NCBI GenBank assembly: GCA_035968095.1
Contig: JAWQFW010000130.1
Span: 1-14,665, forward strand
Length of the DNA stretch: 14,665 nucleotides
Reading direction: 5' to 3'
Origin: IIICB1 sp035968095
Lineage (GTDB): Bacteria > Cyanobacteriota > Cyanobacteriia > Cyanobacteriales > SIO1D9
The notes below the pieces were generated by a model that was not told where the DNA came from, did not search any database, and saw only the letters and a list, made by a program, of their open reading frames with translations. This document shows positions 14,421-14,665 of the stretch, in pieces. A program made the position numbers and the translations under genes. Every line of letters begins with the position of its first letter. Positions within the stretch are counted from its first letter, which is position 1.

Positions 14421-14454
14421 GCTAGTTATCAGTTAGCACGTAGCAGCATTTACC
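14421..14454. repeat. 34-base repeat related to 10491-10524, inverted
   Basis: The reverse complement reads GGTAAATGCTGCTACGTGCT and continues with AACTGATAACTAGC; it matches the segment near 10491-10524 at most positions. It lies immediately upstream of the ABC ATPase start, so it could be part of its leader or simply an interspersed repeat. Confidence 0.6.
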
Positions 14455-14507
14455 ATTTACCAGTTAATATTATCTCCTCTCCCGATCCCCAATCCCCAAA
14501 AGAGGAG

Positions 14508-14665
14508 TTTTGGAAGTGTGGGAGGTTTTGGAAGTGTGGGAGGTTTTGGAAGTGTGGGAGGTTTTGGAAGTGTGGGAGGTTTTGGAAGTGTTGGAAGTGT
14601 TGGAGGAATTGGAGGAATTGGAGGAATTGGAGGAATTGGAAGTGTTGGAAGTGTTGGAAGTGTTG
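14508..14665. repeat. 18-bp then 9-bp tandem repeat array at right edge
   Basis: Four exact 18-base units (TTTTGGAAGTGTGGGAGG) span 14508-14579. Nonamers follow from 14582 to the end: TTGGAAGTG twice, TTGGAGGAA four times, TTGGAAGTG three times. One plus-strand frame is open throughout and would read as Gly-Ser-Val/Gly-Gly-Phe/Ile repeats, but no start codon precedes it. The nonamers are close to those at 3632-3676. The array continues past the window. CCCCAATCCCC heptamer sequence lies just before it (14487-14497). Confidence 0.9.

Noticed and set aside
14508..14665. CRISPR array
   Set aside because: The units are contiguous 18-mers and 9-mers without spacers, and no cas gene is nearby.

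Overview
The window looks like chromosomal DNA of a cyanobacterium, most likely a filamentous or repeat-rich species. The octamer GCGATCGC (HIP1) occurs about twenty times by eye. An unmistakable ntcA lies next to fabI, several genes belong to families restricted to or typical of cyanobacteria (DUF3084, DUF3146-like, a YqgF/RuvX-like protein), and intergenic DNA carries G/C-rich heptamer and nonamer arrays like the short tandem repeats known from this phylum.

Left part (1-4240): fabI (enoyl-ACP reductase, minus strand) diverges from ntcA (global nitrogen regulator, plus strand). ntcA is followed in the same direction by a membrane-anchored coiled-coil DUF3084 protein and, after a 254-base repeat-filled gap, by a short RuvC-fold (YqgF/RuvX-like) protein. 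Middle (4240-9532): a DUF416 protein and a compact HhH-GPD Fe-S DNA glycosylase form a tight pair. Next comes an accessory-looking stretch: two copies of a double-hairpin repeat around a small membrane-protein ORF, a 34-codon ORF with a strong ribosome binding site, a DUF3146-like gene, a Uma2-family gene, a DUF5678-retropepsin fusion and a GTPase with a hydrophobic C-terminal half.

Right part (9705-14418, all minus strand): a four-gene set reading ABC ATPase, ABC-2 permease, GldG-like auxiliary protein and DUF4340 protein. It resembles the GldA/GldF/GldG transporter of Bacteroidetes. The substrate is unknown. I infer that ATPase and permease form the engine while the GldG-like and DUF4340 proteins supply large extracytoplasmic domains.

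The most unusual non-coding signal is a shared layout just after two unrelated stop codons (fabI and the DUF3084 gene): a G-rich heptamer array followed by a nonamer array, in the same orientation relative to the gene. Another nonamer/18-mer array fills the right edge, and a TAACTG-type array abuts the stop of the GldG-like gene. I see no CRISPR array, tRNA, rRNA, transposase gene or complete mobile element. No clearly new defence or biosynthetic system is evident. The Gld-like transporter set and the small mismatch-type glycosylase are the functional leads I would follow.
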